From positions 5,530,156 to 5,594,155 of the forward strand of contig NW_020312968.1 of NCBI RefSeq assembly GCF_003265705.1: DNA of 64,000 bases, in the 5' to 3' direction. The position numbers were made by a program, and so were the translations under genes. The notes beneath the pieces are model-generated. The model saw only the letters and a program-made list of their open reading frames with translations, was not told the DNA's origin and did no database searches. This DNA is from Callorhinus ursinus. Lineage: Eukaryota > Chordata > Mammalia > Carnivora > Otariidae. Below are positions 35,286 through 47,899 of the stretch, piece by piece (position 1 is the stretch's first letter; each line of letters opens with the position of its first letter).

Positions 35286-36924
35286 AGCCCTGTCATTGAA
35301 AGTCACTGCATGGTATATGCACTTCCTGATCAAATTATTACTTCAGTAAAATGAAGACTTTTTTTTCTTTTATTTCCCCCTCCCCCTACTTTTTTTTTTA
35401 ATTTCATGAGTTAATAACAGGGTCATTGTAAAGTGGGCAAAGAAATCAGACAAAATGCACATAATCCACTCCATATCACATTAATAACTTGTCAAATAAT
35501 TGGTTATCTAGCAGCTTAAAAGTAAGGAATAAAATAAGACCTAAAATTTTATTCTTTTTTTACTCTTTTGAGAGTTAGAGATCGTACTTAGCTAATAATA
35601 ATGTTTTTTTTTTTTCTCCCTTAAATAGAGGCTGTCAGGTAGAAGAAGCTATCAGGTAGTAGTAGTGAAGATCAATAAGTTAAGACATTACAAATAAACA
35701 AACAAAAAATGCTGACTCCTTGAAGTTTGTATGGAAGATGAAATACATATGTGTAAATGGATATCAAAATAAAATAAGTAAATTAATAAATAACATAAGC
35801 AAAAGAAGACCAAGTATAATTTAAGGAGTTCTCGGAGTTCTCTCTCAGTTTCTGGCATATCCTTAATTATAGTTTAACTGTCATTTCCTTTCAGAGTATG
35901 GCAGAGATTTTATAAGTACTTAAGTGACACTTTTCAATGCTTCCAGATCTGATCTAAAAATCTAGAGGGGCAGTCATGATAATTAAAGTTGTGTTCAATT
36001 TTAGCCAAAAACCATACCACCTCTCCACATGTCAGATAGTCAACCATTTTCCTCATAGTCCAGGCAGAATGAGGCATGAAAATCAAAAGCTAAATCCCTT
36101 AAAAGGCAGAGACAATGTTTTCCTTTGCTGTATCAGTCAAAAACGGCCACCAACAAATTCCGATTTATTAAGTAAGAGTCACATTTTTGATTGGTGATAT
36201 TATGGGAAATCCTTTGGAAAATTCCCAAATAGTTCATGACATTGTCAACATAGTACCTTATAATAATTTACCCTTCTTTTGGGAATGATCGTCACTCATG
36301 GATTAATACGTCTTTTCCTGCATAAAGTGGACAAAGGTGGCTCTGTCCTTTATCTGAAGAATAGTCTCTTGATGCGTACTGTGGGAAAAAGAGTAGTGAC
36401 TACTAATCCTCCATGTGAAGCCACATTTTATAGGATTATTTGCTGACTGGCTATTTGATATGACTATCTCTGGAAAAAGATCAGACAAAAATGTCTTCCT
36501 TTGTACATTCCAATAAAATTGAAAGGGATCCAATAGGATTTCTCTATGTGCTCACCTTTATAACTCTGGGAAAGCAATAGAAAACTAATAGACTAACCAC
36601 ATGGTTAAAATTAATTGGACATTTAACACCAGGCTCTTAAAAAAGGTGTGTGGTTTTGGAGGAGAGCCACCTATTTATTAAATGCAGTGGATGGAGAAAG
36701 AAGCCTTGGCCTCTACCTTCAGCTCCTCCTGGACTATGGCTGTATGTATGATGTCCTGTGTAAAGCTACTGACCCTCTGGAAAGCTATGGAGGATGTTTG
36801 GGTCTCAAAATGTTAACTGAATAAGCAAGATCCACACTGCCCTGCCCCGTTTGAGGGCTCTATCTTCTAGGAATGGTCATTCCTTGTCCCCTGCTCTTGT
36901 ATGCAGAATCCAGGAGTATTTATT
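35286..36924. other. Unassigned noncoding sequence
   Basis: AT-rich with several T runs. A short near-duplicate (gtcaggtagaagaagctatc then caggtagtagtag, 35634-35665) is seen. No gene or named repeat. Confidence 0.4.
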
Positions 36925-37437
36925 AGTAGGTTTCCAGAGAAACAGACCAATAGGATATATAGATAGATTTTGATAGATATAGATGTAGGTGTAGGTATAA
37001 ATATAGATTAATAGATAGAGACACATATGCCCATATACATACATGTGAGGAGAGAGAGAGAGCGCACGCATGCACTACTCTAATGAAGTGGCTCCGTCAA
37101 TTATAGAGGCTGAGAAGCCCCATGATCTGCCATCTGCAAGCTGGAGACCCAGGAAAGCTGGTGACAGAATTCCAGTCCAAGTCTGAAGATCTGAGAACCA
37201 GGGAAGCCAGTGGTGTAAATCCTAGTCCAAAAGCAGGAGAAGATCAATGAAGTAGGTAGGTAGGAAGAAAAGGAATGAATTCCATCTTCTTCCACTTTTT
37301 CTCCTTTTCAGGCCCTCAGGGATTTGATAGTGTTTACCAACATCTGGGAAGGCAGTTTACTGAGTTCACAAATTCAAATGCTGATCTCATCCTGAAACAC
37401 CCTCACAGACACACTGAGAAATACTGTTTAGCCTGGG
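36925..37437. mobile_element. Ancient interspersed repeat, probably LTR-type, with GATA/TATA expansion
   Basis: 'ggtttccagagaaacagacc', 'aatagg', 'gaggctgagaagccccatga', 'tctgcaagctggagacccag', 'gatctgagaaccagggaagc', 'caaatgctgatctcatcctg' and 'aaacaccctcacagacacac' match a widespread old mammalian repeat whose name I cannot fix. A GATA/TAGA-rich tract (about 36955-37020) and short GA run (37050-37062) sit inside. Confidence 0.6.
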
Positions 37438-37867
37438 CAGCGCATGGCCAGTTAAGGTGACGCAAAAGTAACCATCATTCCGAGGTTGCTCCTCAGGGCT
37501 GTCTAGGCCACACTTGTCGGAAGCAGCAGTTTGAGGCTCATTGGTGCATTTTCTCTTAAGGCCAAGGAGTTAGAAGTACTACACCAATTATTATGGGCTT
37601 AACCACTTTCGTTTGCTTAGGAGAAAATGCTAGGAATTAAAAAAATAAAACAGCTCATCATGAGGTGATCAGTGACTACTAGAAAATTCTTTTACTTTCC
37701 ATAAGTAAATACAGTTCAAACAAAGGCTGATACTTAGTAACTTTTCCTCATCTCCTAAAACCATTTAGTCAAAAAGAACTCTAGATATCCCATTTCCAGA
37801 GAAATGCAGCAATTGCAGTCACTCCAAAAATATTTATGGGGGTACCTATTTCTAAAATAGTTAAAAA

Positions 37868-38030
37868 AATTATTGTAATAATTGCCAACATTTATTGAGT
37901 CCCAGGCATTGTGTCAATTGCCTTATATTTAATATGTTTTAATACTTCACAGTAATCTCATAGAATACATACAATTATTAGTCCTATTTAATTAGATGGG
38001 GAATCAAGCAATTGTGCTATGTGTTACGCC
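37868..38030 (-). mobile_element. MIR (antisense)
   Basis: 'attgccaacatttattgagt', 'cccaggcattgtgtcaattg', 'aatacttcacagtaatctca' and 'attattagtcctatttaatt' follow the reverse complement of MIR from its 3' end. Confidence 0.8.
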
Positions 38031-38096
38031 AAGAGGTCCTCTTTTTGAATTCAAGAAACTTGTAATACCAGAGAAAGAATTAGTCAGTAACACACG

Positions 38097-38154
38097 ATAT
38101 AATATAATATATAATATAATATAATATAGCATGATATAATGATAATAGTATAGC
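38097..38154. repeat. (AATAT)n-type AT-rich microsatellite
   Basis: 'ataatataatatataatata' with slight variants. Confidence 0.9.
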
Positions 38155-38239
38155 CTAAAGTCAGAATTGAGATTACTTACTTTTCATAAATGTAGAGAGG
38201 TGACGTGGGCTGGGTGGCATGGGAGATGAGTCTGGAAGG

Positions 38240-38388
38240 ATAATGTTATTGACTCTATTCACTGAGCAATTAACATGCAGTAGACTGCGTATAACTTGTC
38301 TCTAATCATTATAATCATTATAATTGTACTTATGAGAAAGGTGTTACTATTTCTATTATTACAGACAAAGAAACCTATCAGTTCAAGT
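38240..38388 (-). mobile_element. MIR (antisense), left part, interrupted by MER5A
   Basis: 'cactgagcaattaacatgca' and 'ttattacagacaaagaaacc' fit antisense MIR. It resumes at 38561 after the MER5A insertion. Confidence 0.6.
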
Positions 38389-38552
38389 TAGTGGTTTTCA
38401 AACTTGTAATGCTGGTTTTAAAGCACAGATTTCTGGGATCCACTCCCAAAGATTTTGGTAGATCTGAGGTGCCGTTGGAGATTTTGAATTTCTACCATGT
38501 TCCCCGGTGATGTTGATGTTGCTAGTCTGGGACCACCCTTTAGAAAGCACTG
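38389..38552 (-). mobile_element. MER5A hAT-Charlie transposon with intact 8-bp TSD
   Basis: Reverse MER5A: 'agtggttttcaaacttgtaa', 'aaagcacagatttctgggat', 'attttgaatttctaccatgt', 'tccccggtgatgttgatgtt' and 'accaccctttagaaagcact'. The hAT-length 8-bp duplication gttcaagt is perfect at 38381-38388 and 38553-38560. It is inserted in a MIR. Confidence 0.92.
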
Positions 38553-38655
38553 GTTCAAGTGATTTGGCCGATATGAATCTCACACAGTATGCAGCCAAGT
38601 TAGGACTTGAATCACAGGTCTGTCTGCCTGTATCAAAAGGCTGCATTTATTCTTG
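38553..38655 (-). mobile_element. MIR (antisense), right part
   Basis: 'ttcaagtgatttggccgata', 'gcagccaagttaggacttga' and 'atcacaggtctgtctgcctg' continue antisense MIR ('ttgaacccaggtctgtctg') after the MER5A. Confidence 0.8.
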
Positions 38656-38984
38656 CCTTTGAACCTGTACATTGTCTAAGTCTGGTTAGTGAATGAATGC
38701 ATCTAGTAAGTCTGTTTACTTTGTCTACTGCTCTTCTTCTCTGGCTCTCCTTCCCCTCATGAATGCAATCTGTAGCTTAGGGAAATAATTTACTTGTTTG
38801 CAGTTATATGTGTTCTAGAACAGGTCAAGAGAGACACTTAGAGGAACACACCATATTGAAGAGTGACATCTAAGAAATGACCTCTAATGAGAATTAAGTA
38901 TTACCCTTTAAACTATAAGTTAATCTTTGGAAACATCTATATTTATCATCCCAAAACACCCATTTTCTTCCTACTGTATACCCC

Positions 38985-39170
38985 ACATTTGTACAGTACT
39001 TTACTAAGTTTTGAAAACTCCTGTGCACTTGCCCTCATTTCTTTGATTCTCATAGCAACTCTATCTATTGGCATGGCAAATTTCACATCTTAAAACAGAG
39101 GAAGCACAAGATCAGAGGGTCAAGTGACTTCCTCAGGACCCATTGGCTGATAAATCTTACGAATTTCCAT
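38985..39170 (-). mobile_element. MIR-like fragment (antisense)
   Basis: 'gtacagtactttactaagtt', 'tctttgattctcatagcaac', 'ttaaaacagaggaagcacaa' and 'gggtcaagtgacttcctcag' parallel the antisense MIR layout ('ctcacaacaaccctatg', 'acagatgaggaaactgagg', 'ttaagtgacttgccca'). Confidence 0.65.
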
Positions 39171-41139
39171 GTAGTACATATTCTCACCAGTAGAAAAGGA
39201 CTCAGATGCATCTGTAAGGATTTAAAGAATAAGGCTTTTTGATCACAGATTGTTTTTTATGGAAAATATGGTTATCCTTAATTGCTGAAATAATGATTTT
39301 CTAATCAAGAATTAAGAATGGGAGTTTTCAGTAGCGGAAGCAGAAGTAGAATTTTCGGTTCTAATCCTATTGCTAACATTAATACAGAGGGGTAAATATG
39401 ATTACACGCTAAATAAAAGAAAGGCAAGGGAAATTCAGTATCAAATCCACCTTCTCAATATACATGTATCTCTAATAATTCCACTTATATAACTAGAGAT
39501 TCACTGGGTCTGCTGCCCAGAATAACGAAGATTACCCTTTTATAAAAAGAATCGAGAACACCAGTAGTTTTGAAAGATGGTTCTTTTCACTTACGTGGGG
39601 CAGGAAAACATCCTACTTCATGCAGAGCTTCAGTGCGAAGGGGAGCTGAGTTGGTAAAGTGATATTTCTTCCTTTTTTAAAAATAATAATTGAAGAAATG
39701 TACGATACTAGACCTTCTTAGACTTAACTAGATTACCCGAAGCACTTAGGAAAAGAAGTCCCTAATGGATCAGAGATCCTAAAAGTAGAACAAAAATTTC
39801 ACAGTCTTTTACATCAAGAGGGACCTGTTTTGTGCCCGAGGTCCATTCAAATTGAAATCCATGCAATCCCTCTTTTACACTTATAAATGGCAAGCTTTTT
39901 GAACCTACTTTGCTTCTCCTATTTGCCTCTGAGGAACTATCACAAAATGAACCAAATGTTTAACATGGCAAATTATGTTACTTACATAATAGGGTTCCTG
40001 AAAACCCGCAGCCCCGGACCTTGAAAGAAGCCACAGCGAGGGGAAACATTGTGGCAGAATGTGTCACCTAAGGTTTTCCCACCAGAGCTTTGGGGAAGCG
40101 ACAACAGTGGTATATCCCAGTCCTTTCTGCTTTGCAGCAAAGATAAGTGAACTCAGTGTGGGAAAAGAGGTCAGGCTTTTTCTGTGGCAAACAAAGTTAA
40201 AAGCCACAAAAGCCTTGCAAGTGGTGGGACCAAGCACTAACCAAAGAACAAGCCTCTTGTGTACTCTGTGGAGAGGTCCAGGGTCGTGCGTTGGTTCTTT
40301 CAGCAACCTCCTGCATGGAGGAAAGAGAATGGTCCCAGACTTCCTCTTCAAATACAGGGCCGATGACACATATTGACGGGGGCCTGTGCCTCACACTTGA
40401 GCAGATGACAGGATTTACATTTTTCTGTTTCCCCAGTTGTTGATCTCTTATGAGTAGCTCACTCAGAGGCATCCTTTTGTTCTATATTTGGGAAAAATGC
40501 ATTGCTGTTTATAAGCTTTGAGCATCCTACAGATAAAAGTGCACCCCAAAGCTAAATTTCAACTTACTTTGTATCTGGAATCAAGGTGTTTAAATAGCAC
40601 AGGCACACTCACACAAAGACTCATTCTACTGATATTTAGTGAGACTCTAACGACAACAGTCTCACATCTTCCTAATTGCAACTGGCACAGCACAGAAGCT
40701 TACTATTTCATTTTCCCTCAATTAGCCTTCCCGAAAGATGCTGAATATTCAGCATAATTATTTTAGAGCCAAAAAAAATTGCCTTCGGTGTGAACGGTAA
40801 TCGCACCCTATGGCTAATCACTTGTGGTTATAAGTCCTGAAAGAGTCTGATGTGTGTGTTTTGTTTTTTGTGTTTACTGTACACTTAGAAAACTAGAGTT
40901 AATAGAGCAAACCACATGTAAAATAGTTAAGGCAGAGTGTCAGAAGTTCAGAGTCTACGTTTGCATCATTTTTCCTTAAAAAATGTGACCAGCCTAATGA
41001 AATAATGCTTTACTTTTGCTTTGTTCTCTCTTTAAATGCTTGTCGCATGCTGCCTGTGATAGGCCCTGTTGGGTGATAACACTGATCCCTCACACAGAGC
41101 TTACTTACCCTTTAGTTAGAAATTCTAGCAATAAGCTTC
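39171..41139. other. Repeat-poor noncoding block
   Basis: About 2 kb with no transposable element recognised. 40000-40500 has higher GC and balanced complexity. Overlapping 105- and 101-codon frames on opposite strands (40059-40376 and 40064-40369) mirror each other, lack family similarity and have no splice or start context, so I do not call a gene. Regulatory DNA is possible. Confidence 0.4.
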
Positions 41140-41228
41140 CTGATACAGAGACTCTGCCCACATAATGCCTGACACATTATAAGAGCTCAGAAAAATCCAT
41201 GTTGAATGAATGAATGAATGAATGAATA
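41140..41228 (+). mobile_element. Probable L2 3' terminus with (GAAT)n tail
   Basis: 'aatgcctgacacattataag' and 'agctcagaaaaatccatgtt', then a pure GAAT array (41203-41228), match the L2 3' end and its characteristic tail. Confidence 0.6.
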
Positions 41229-43404
41229 CAAAAAAAAGAAACTTACATATATGAAGAGTGAACCAATAAACATTATAGATATCATTAGAGAAAGGAGAGA
41301 GCAACAAGAATTCAGATGGTTAGGAGAGGTCTTTTTGAGCCACAGAATCTTCATCTGCCTATCTGTATCAGCTCAAATAAAATGTATTAATTGAGATTGT
41401 GTGTGAAAACACTTTGTTAAACCACAGATCGATGCTCAGTAAAAAGGCATCGTATTTCATTAGAAAAAGTGGAATTTGATCTCAAATGATGGTCATGATT
41501 CGGTTGGCTAGGAATGCAGTAAATACGTTTCTATGACTGTAAAAGAGAGGCAGGCATGCCCAGCAGACAGCAGAGGACCGGTATGCCCACCTGCTTTCTT
41601 ATATGGAGTGTAGGGTTGGTACTGGAAACATAAATTAGAGTTAGAGGGGTACAATATGGGGACTTTTGTGTCATGGAAAATGGAGAGTCAAGGAAAAGTT
41701 TCAAAAAAGATAGCATGATGAAGAACATAATGTTTTAACAATGTAATATGGAGGATTGTGAGTAGCAGAATTGCAAATAAGGAGAGTTTTAAAGTCTGGG
41801 AGGCCATCAGGATATTAGTTTAGTCTAGATGATTCTCCCCCAAACCGTGGGGGATAGGACAGGAAACTATGGATAGATAAGCCCTAATAGTGGTCATTAA
41901 ATCCATATTATAACTAATATAATATGCAAAAGATACAAAAAAACTTGTCTCAGTGTTGTTAATATTCAAAAAATTTGAATGTTTTTTATATAAGCATATC
42001 ATTCTCAGGACTCCATTCTACTCACTACAGATAGGTACCGTTTTACGCAGTATTTACTCATTTTCTGTTAAAGCCAATCTAAAATGACCATAATTCAGCA
42101 GTTAAAACAAAACAAAAACTTGATTACTATAAACCACTTAAAGGAGGTGTTTAAAATTGATTGGTTGGAACATCTCAGCTCAACTGGTAATCAGGCATAA
42201 TTGAAAAAAAAAAGGATGAACAAAAGCCCTCACTGGGTTGTCCTGATAATATTTTATAGAGATATTCTAAAGAAGTTTTCAGTAAAATGTAAGCTATGGA
42301 AAATAAAATGAACTCACCCTGTTTCTTAGCACAAATTTCACTAGGAGACAGATAAAATGTCTGTAGTTAACAATAGGTAACAATTTTTTTTTCACAGTTT
42401 AAAATTTTTTCTTCTATTTTTTTTATATTCAGCAAGATTAATCACATGAAAATTCAGTTATCAACACTTTGTGTGTGAGGGAAGAATCCTTGAAAATGTG
42501 ACCTCTATCAGACCTTTGTCATATTTTTATTTCTGAGAAACTGGAGGAATAATATAGAATGATATATATGAAAATTGTATCAAGGTGACTGACTGAATTT
42601 AATTAAGAAAAGCACTTGGTTTTAAATATGTTTTTGGCATCTTTGAGCATTATGTGCTGTAGGTTTTATGCAAAGTACGAGAAGGTGCAGTTTCTTAAAA
42701 GAAAATAATTGTCTAAAGTGAATCCCAAAACCAGAAAATAGAAATACAGTTGAAAACTATGCATTAGAGTAATAGCATGGAGAAACTGCTGAATAATATT
42801 TTGATTTATAGTACAGATCATCTCTAATATGAATATGGATGACTTTTTACTATTACTGAATATAAAATGGGAAAAAGTATAAATACATAAAAGTTATGAG
42901 GAGCAGGAGAGTAGGCTTTAAACTGACAATGTCCTGGAAATCTTACTTTTTTAAGTTATCTTACTTAAAAGAGAATAGGTGGTATTCACCTTCCGGTATT
43001 TTTCTCTTTCAAAAGGCAGCAAATGAGGAGATCTTGTGCTTAATTATTTCAAAAGAAGAGAATTTATCAATGATTAAAAACTGTTAGAAATATTAAAAGA
43101 AATTGGCTATCTTTTTAGAGTTCAGTTAGCCAAGAAGAAAAGTGTTATGTGGGTATAATTAGCTGCTAACCACTAGAAAGTGCTATTTGCTAGACAGTGA
43201 ATTCTTTACTTGGCTGGTGGACACCCTCTGAGAGATGGTATCTTATCTGGAAAATGGAGATTATAATAGCAATTACTGCACCTACCCTCTTAGATCTAAG
43301 CCTCTGTACTTTGGAGTACCTACCTTGAAATTTTTGCCTAGGACCAGCCAACAACACTCAGGAAAGTTGTCCTGAGCCCCCAGACTCAATCCCCTGTGGG
43401 TTGT
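41229..43404. other. Unassigned AT-rich noncoding sequence
   Basis: About 2.2 kb in which no gene is seen. A weak MIR-like phrase near 43240-43300 is not called. Confidence 0.4.
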
Positions 43405-43610
43405 GGTTGCAGATTTCTCTTATATCCTTACATGGCAGAAGAGACGAGGAATCTTTCTGGACCCTCTATAAAAGCATTAAAGAGGGCTTCACCCTCATGA
43501 CCCAATCACCCCTGAAGTCTTCATCCACTAATACCATCATCTTTGGTTTTAGGATTTCAACATACACGTTTTAGGGGGATACAAACATTCAAACATTCAA
43601 ACCACCACAA
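43405..43610 (-). mobile_element. MaLR-type LTR fragment (MST/MLT-like), antisense
   Basis: 'ccttacatggcagaagagac', 'gggcttcaccctcatgaccc', 'aatcacccctgaagtcttca', 'ctaataccatcatctttggt' and 'taggatttcaacatacacgt' follow the reverse complement of an ERVL-MaLR LTR ('tgaaatcctaacccccaatgtgatggtattag'). It is a partial solo LTR with no internal coding region. Confidence 0.8.
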
Positions 43611-43890
43611 GTGATAGCACTGCACCGTAAATGTCCCAAGAATTTCCAGGACTCATGTCTGTGGGCTCATTTTTGATCCCTATATTTGGGCCCTGGTTCC
43701 TAGAAGGCAGCCTTGCAAACAGATAACTTTTTTTACGGTGGTACTTGAAATTGGGCTATTGAAACACTACATGCACGCTGATCTGGGTTATTCAAATTAT
43801 TTATATAGCCATGGGACCTAAACAAAATATTTACACAGAAACTCTACAAAACCTGTTAGTCACATTATTATTATTCAGAGATACAGTTTT

Positions 43891-44127
43891 TTAAAATTAT
43901 TTTTATTTTATTATGTTAATCACCATACATCATTAGTTTTTGATGTAGTGTTCTATGATTCATTGTTTGTGTATAACACCCAGTGCTCCACGCAGTACGT
44001 GCCCTCTTTAATACCCATCACCAGGTTAACCCATCCCCCCACCCCCCTCCCCTCTAGAACCCTCAGTTTGCTTCTCAGAGTCCATAGTCTCTCCTGGTTC
44101 ATCTCCCCCTCCGATTTCCCCCCTTCC
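43891..44127 (-). mobile_element. 5'-truncated L1 3' end (carnivore L1), antisense
   Basis: Matches the complement of the 48.7-48.96 kb L1 3' UTR: 'gtgttctatgattcattgtt', 'acacccagtgctccacgcag', 'ctttaatacccatcaccagg' and 'ctctagaaccctcag'. Flanked by atacagttttttaaaat (43881-43897, merging with the tail) and tacagttttaaaat (44128-44141). The open frame here is antisense L1 and not a gene. Confidence 0.94.
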
Positions 44128-44141
44128 TACAGTTTTAAAAT

Positions 44142-45655
44142 CACCTAGAATAACTGATTAAGATTTGTTACAATAGTCATTTGTGAAATTTAAAACTCTA
44201 ATGAGTGACATCAGGCAACCAATTATAGTTTCCTGGGAAAAGACATTTGAAAAGTAACATTTTTGCACCATAAAGATAGTAAGGATGATTTATCCGAAAA
44301 GTCACATTTCTTTAAATATTGCTTCATAAGAAACTCCATATTTTTCCCCCTTTTACCTACAATTCACCATGAACTAGCAAAATCTGTCATGGCTTAACAT
44401 ACCTGCTCTTGGTAAACTAATCTAAAAAAAAATGTCCAGAGTAATGCATTCTCAGAGAGGAGGGAAACACAGAGCTGGAGTCCTCACAGAAGCACCACCC
44501 GCATACCCTAGCTCCTGCCCATGACATGGCATTTACACCTTTTCCTCTTTGTGCCAAGCAACCGTCAAGCGCCCTCTATCTGTCCTGCTCCCTTTCCCCT
44601 TTACTGCCCTTCTCCAACACCAAACACAACACATACTCACTTTCAGAGGTCATGACAGTAGAAAACAGTCCTATATAATTGTGAGAATCTCAGGGCTCCA
44701 GGTGTATAATATATCATGGGCTCTGCTACATTGGGGACAGGAGTCAAAGAATGAGAACTGATTTCTGTAGAGGAGATAATTTCCTCTACTGAATATTGTA
44801 CTGAAAATGGGTCATATTTGAAAAGGAATGACTAAGAATGAATATACTAGCTTATTACCATAATGAAATTAGTAATAAAACAGCAAGGAGACTTTGTCCA
44901 TAGAATTTCCTGAAAGATATACATGAATCAAAACTAGGTTATATTAATACTCAATCTCAGATCTCTCAATTTTCTGTCTTATTAATATGATGATGGTCAA
45001 TGGGTTATTTAAAAACATGTTTTATTTTTCTGTTTTTCATTAGAGTTCCAGTTTTCCAAAGTATTTGAAGTGTGTTGAAAGGAAAAAACACTTAGTAAAA
45101 GACATATGAAAAAGACAGATTGCAGTTAGCAGATGTTGATCAGTTTTCCAGTGCAATCAATGCATTTGTGATTAACAAAACTATGAATGTATTTATATTC
45201 ACTGGAAAGTTTAGAGGAAAAGTATGGAGAGGTCTATATTTAAAAGAGCACCAGCCTAAAACTCTAGAAACTACAAAAAATGACCAGAAATATGATATTG
45301 GATAGCACATAAGTCCATCTGTGCATGATTCTCATCATTTATAGAATAAAGTGATTAAAATAAATTATCTCTTGGGTATTTTCCAGTTAAACCATTTTAT
45401 GCTTTAAGATCTTAATTTATATAATTCTATCAGTTAAGATTTGATAGTTCAGGAAAGAAATAATAAATTTGGGGGAGATAAATTATATCATATTAATGTG
45501 CCAAGTTTAGCAACATCTTTTCACTGTATTTAAATTAAACTTATAATTAATAAGTACATTTTTAAAGAAGGAATAAATCAGTTTTGAAACATAAGTTTTT
45601 TTTCACTATGTCTTACTTAATTTCTCATAGTTAAAAAGCCTACTATATAAGTAAG
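44142..45655. other. Unassigned noncoding sequence
   Basis: No repeat named. 44450-44770 has higher GC and balanced complexity but no credible coding frame. Confidence 0.4.
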
Positions 45656-45659
45656 ACTG

Positions 45660-45725
45660 TATGTGTGTGTGTGTATATATATATATACATATATATATAC
45701 ACACATATATATGTATATATATATG
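45660..45725. repeat. (GT)n(AT)n alternating tract with palindromic structure
   Basis: Alternating purine-pyrimidine DNA, 'gtgtgtgtgtgtatatatat' followed by 'acacacatatatatgtatat'. The GT part can pair with the ACAC part. Confidence 0.92.
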
Positions 45726-46630
45726 CATAATGATTAGCAAGCCTATCCAATTTGTTTTAATTTGGAATAATGTGTCTCCTATTGCATTAAAATGGCAAAA
45801 AGGCGAATTAAGATGGAAAAGTCATTAGTTCAAAAAAATATACATTATTTTTAAAAGAACAGTATATCTTGCAGAATTGATTAAGCCACGGGAAAAAAAT
45901 GTTATGGTATTAAATGTAAAAATTGAGTGAAGAATCAATGGAATATAATACTTGATTGCACTGATACTATATCAAAAGGAGCTAAATTAGAGGTAATATA
46001 ATTTAAAATTCTACAGAGTTTATTGGTTGCTTTCCAGATTGCACAGGTGTGATCTTTTGGACTGAGAGAGATACTATGTTGGCAATGTAGAGAAACAGGT
46101 GGAAAAAATAACCCATCTTATGATAATGTGTGAAGACTAGAAAATATTGATGGCACACTGATATGATTAATAGGATGTAGGATTATTAGAAGGAAAACAA
46201 AATTGGCAGCTTTAGTACTTGAAATAGGAACAGCTGAAAGAACTATTGAAGGAGCAGTTGGTGAGAAGAGAGAATAGACGCTGTCTTCAAACTTGGTTTG
46301 GAAAGGATCTGTTGAAAAATTTGGAAATTTACTATTTCAGTGGTTTCTAAGAAAAGAATAAAATTTACATCACTTTAGCCAACAAGTTATATTTTCCAAA
46401 GCATAGTCATTAATTTCATTTTATTTAGCAAGTGTTAATGTTGCCATTCTTAAGTGAGGAAACAAGTACATAAAATAATTAAATGGCTTTCTGAATTGTT
46501 ATAGGTTATTGTAAAACTGAGAAGAGAAAGCAGGTAGTCTTGTTTCATGATTGACTCTCTGTACCATTGTATTTAGTAGCTTGACATTGGAAATCTTTGT
46601 AAATGTGAAGGTAAAAATGGACTATGAAAG
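45726..46630. other. Unassigned AT-rich noncoding sequence
   Basis: No gene or named repeat seen. Confidence 0.4.
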
Positions 46631-46640
46631 TCAAACAGAG

Positions 46641-46830
46641 GGGTACCTGGGTGGTTCAGTCAGTCGGTTAAGCATCTGACTTCAGCTCAGGTCATGATCT
46701 CAGGGTCCTAGGATCAACTCCTATGGCAGGATCTCTGCTCAACAGGGAGTCTACTTGTCCCTCTCCCTCTCCCCACCCCAACTTGTGTGTGCACGCGCTC
46801 TCACTCTCAAAGAAATAAACTCTTAAAAAA
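46641..46830 (+). mobile_element. Can-SINE
   Basis: Head 'gggtacctgggtggttcagt', 'ggtcatgatctcagggtcct', body 'ccctctccctctccccaccc', decayed tail 'aaagaaataaactcttaaaa'. A weak duplication gtcaaacagag / gtcaaagag flanks it. It has an extra CAGT unit in the A-box region (cagtcagtcggttaag). Confidence 0.95.
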
Positions 46831-46840
46831 TGTCAAAGAG

Positions 46841-47890
46841 AAAGTTATTTATTATTTAATAACATTAGTTCTAAAATTGGTCTATATATGGGTAAGCATA
46901 TTTAAGAAATCTAAGAAAGGAGATCAACAGGATGATTAGAAAGAGGAAGAAAATTAATAAAAAAATAAGGATAGACGAAATCTGTATGTACAGAATTGGA
47001 CTGCATATAGAAAAAAAATGATTAGAAATTATCCAAAGGGTTTTTTTTTTTTTTTAAGATAGAGGAAATCAGTATCAATGGCAGCCCATTTGTTGAAATT
47101 TCTTTAGGAGTCATGTGCCTGGCATCTGGACCCTTTTGATCTGTCTCCATTGTAATCTATAGCCTTTTCTCTACTTTTCATCGTAAACTCAAACCCCGTC
47201 TTCTTTTACATCTGTAGTATTTTGTGAAACCTGGATACTTTACCCCAGAGCCTCATCACAGAAACATCTCATTCAACTATTCTGTTGTCACTTGTTTGCA
47301 GTCTTCTAGCAGCAAATTCTTCATTTCTCAGATCTTCTGTAATGTATATAAATCTTCTTTTTGACAAACTGCCCTTTTTAATGTACTGAAATTTAGTTCA
47401 GGAGTAATTCTGTGCTGTTTTCTAAGTAGGAAGCAATGACAAACATTTTTTTTAATTTTGTGTTTTTTTGTTTTTAATATGGATATTAGTCCACATATGT
47501 GGAATAAATAAACATGATTTTTTTGGTCCTTGAATGAATCACGCTACTCCGTGTGCTACAACATATTTTATTTGAAACAAATTTGAAGTAAAAAAATTCT
47601 TAGTTTAAATTATTATTAAAAAAACAAGATATTTAAGAACAAGATATTAAGAGTAAAAACAGCTGCATGTACGTCCATGTCCTCCTCTCTCTTTGTCACA
47701 AATTATTGTTTTCCTGGTCAAAGCAAAAACTGTTGGTGGAACTTAAAAGTATACCTAAGAGTTCTCCATAGATGTCTGGAAAAAAACATGGTAGGCTTTA
47801 TTCCCTGGATACTACACAAGAGGTGCCGTAAGATATTTCAGTGAGTAGGCATAATGGTTATTCAAAATTAATATAAAAACAAAAACATGT
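46841..47890. other. Unassigned noncoding sequence
   Basis: Contains a T14 run at 47041-47054 that could be the tail of an antisense retroposon I cannot identify. No gene. Confidence 0.4.
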
Positions 47891-47899
47891 GAGTTAAAC

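Noticed and set aside
40059..40376. 105-codon plus and 101-codon minus frames over the same DNA
   Set aside because: They mirror each other in a locally GC-richer segment, with no recognisable domain, no splice or promoter context, and no evidence of which strand would be real.
43240..43300. MIR-like phrase 'ctggaaaatggagattataa'
   Set aside because: Only one short core-like match. Too little to separate from chance.
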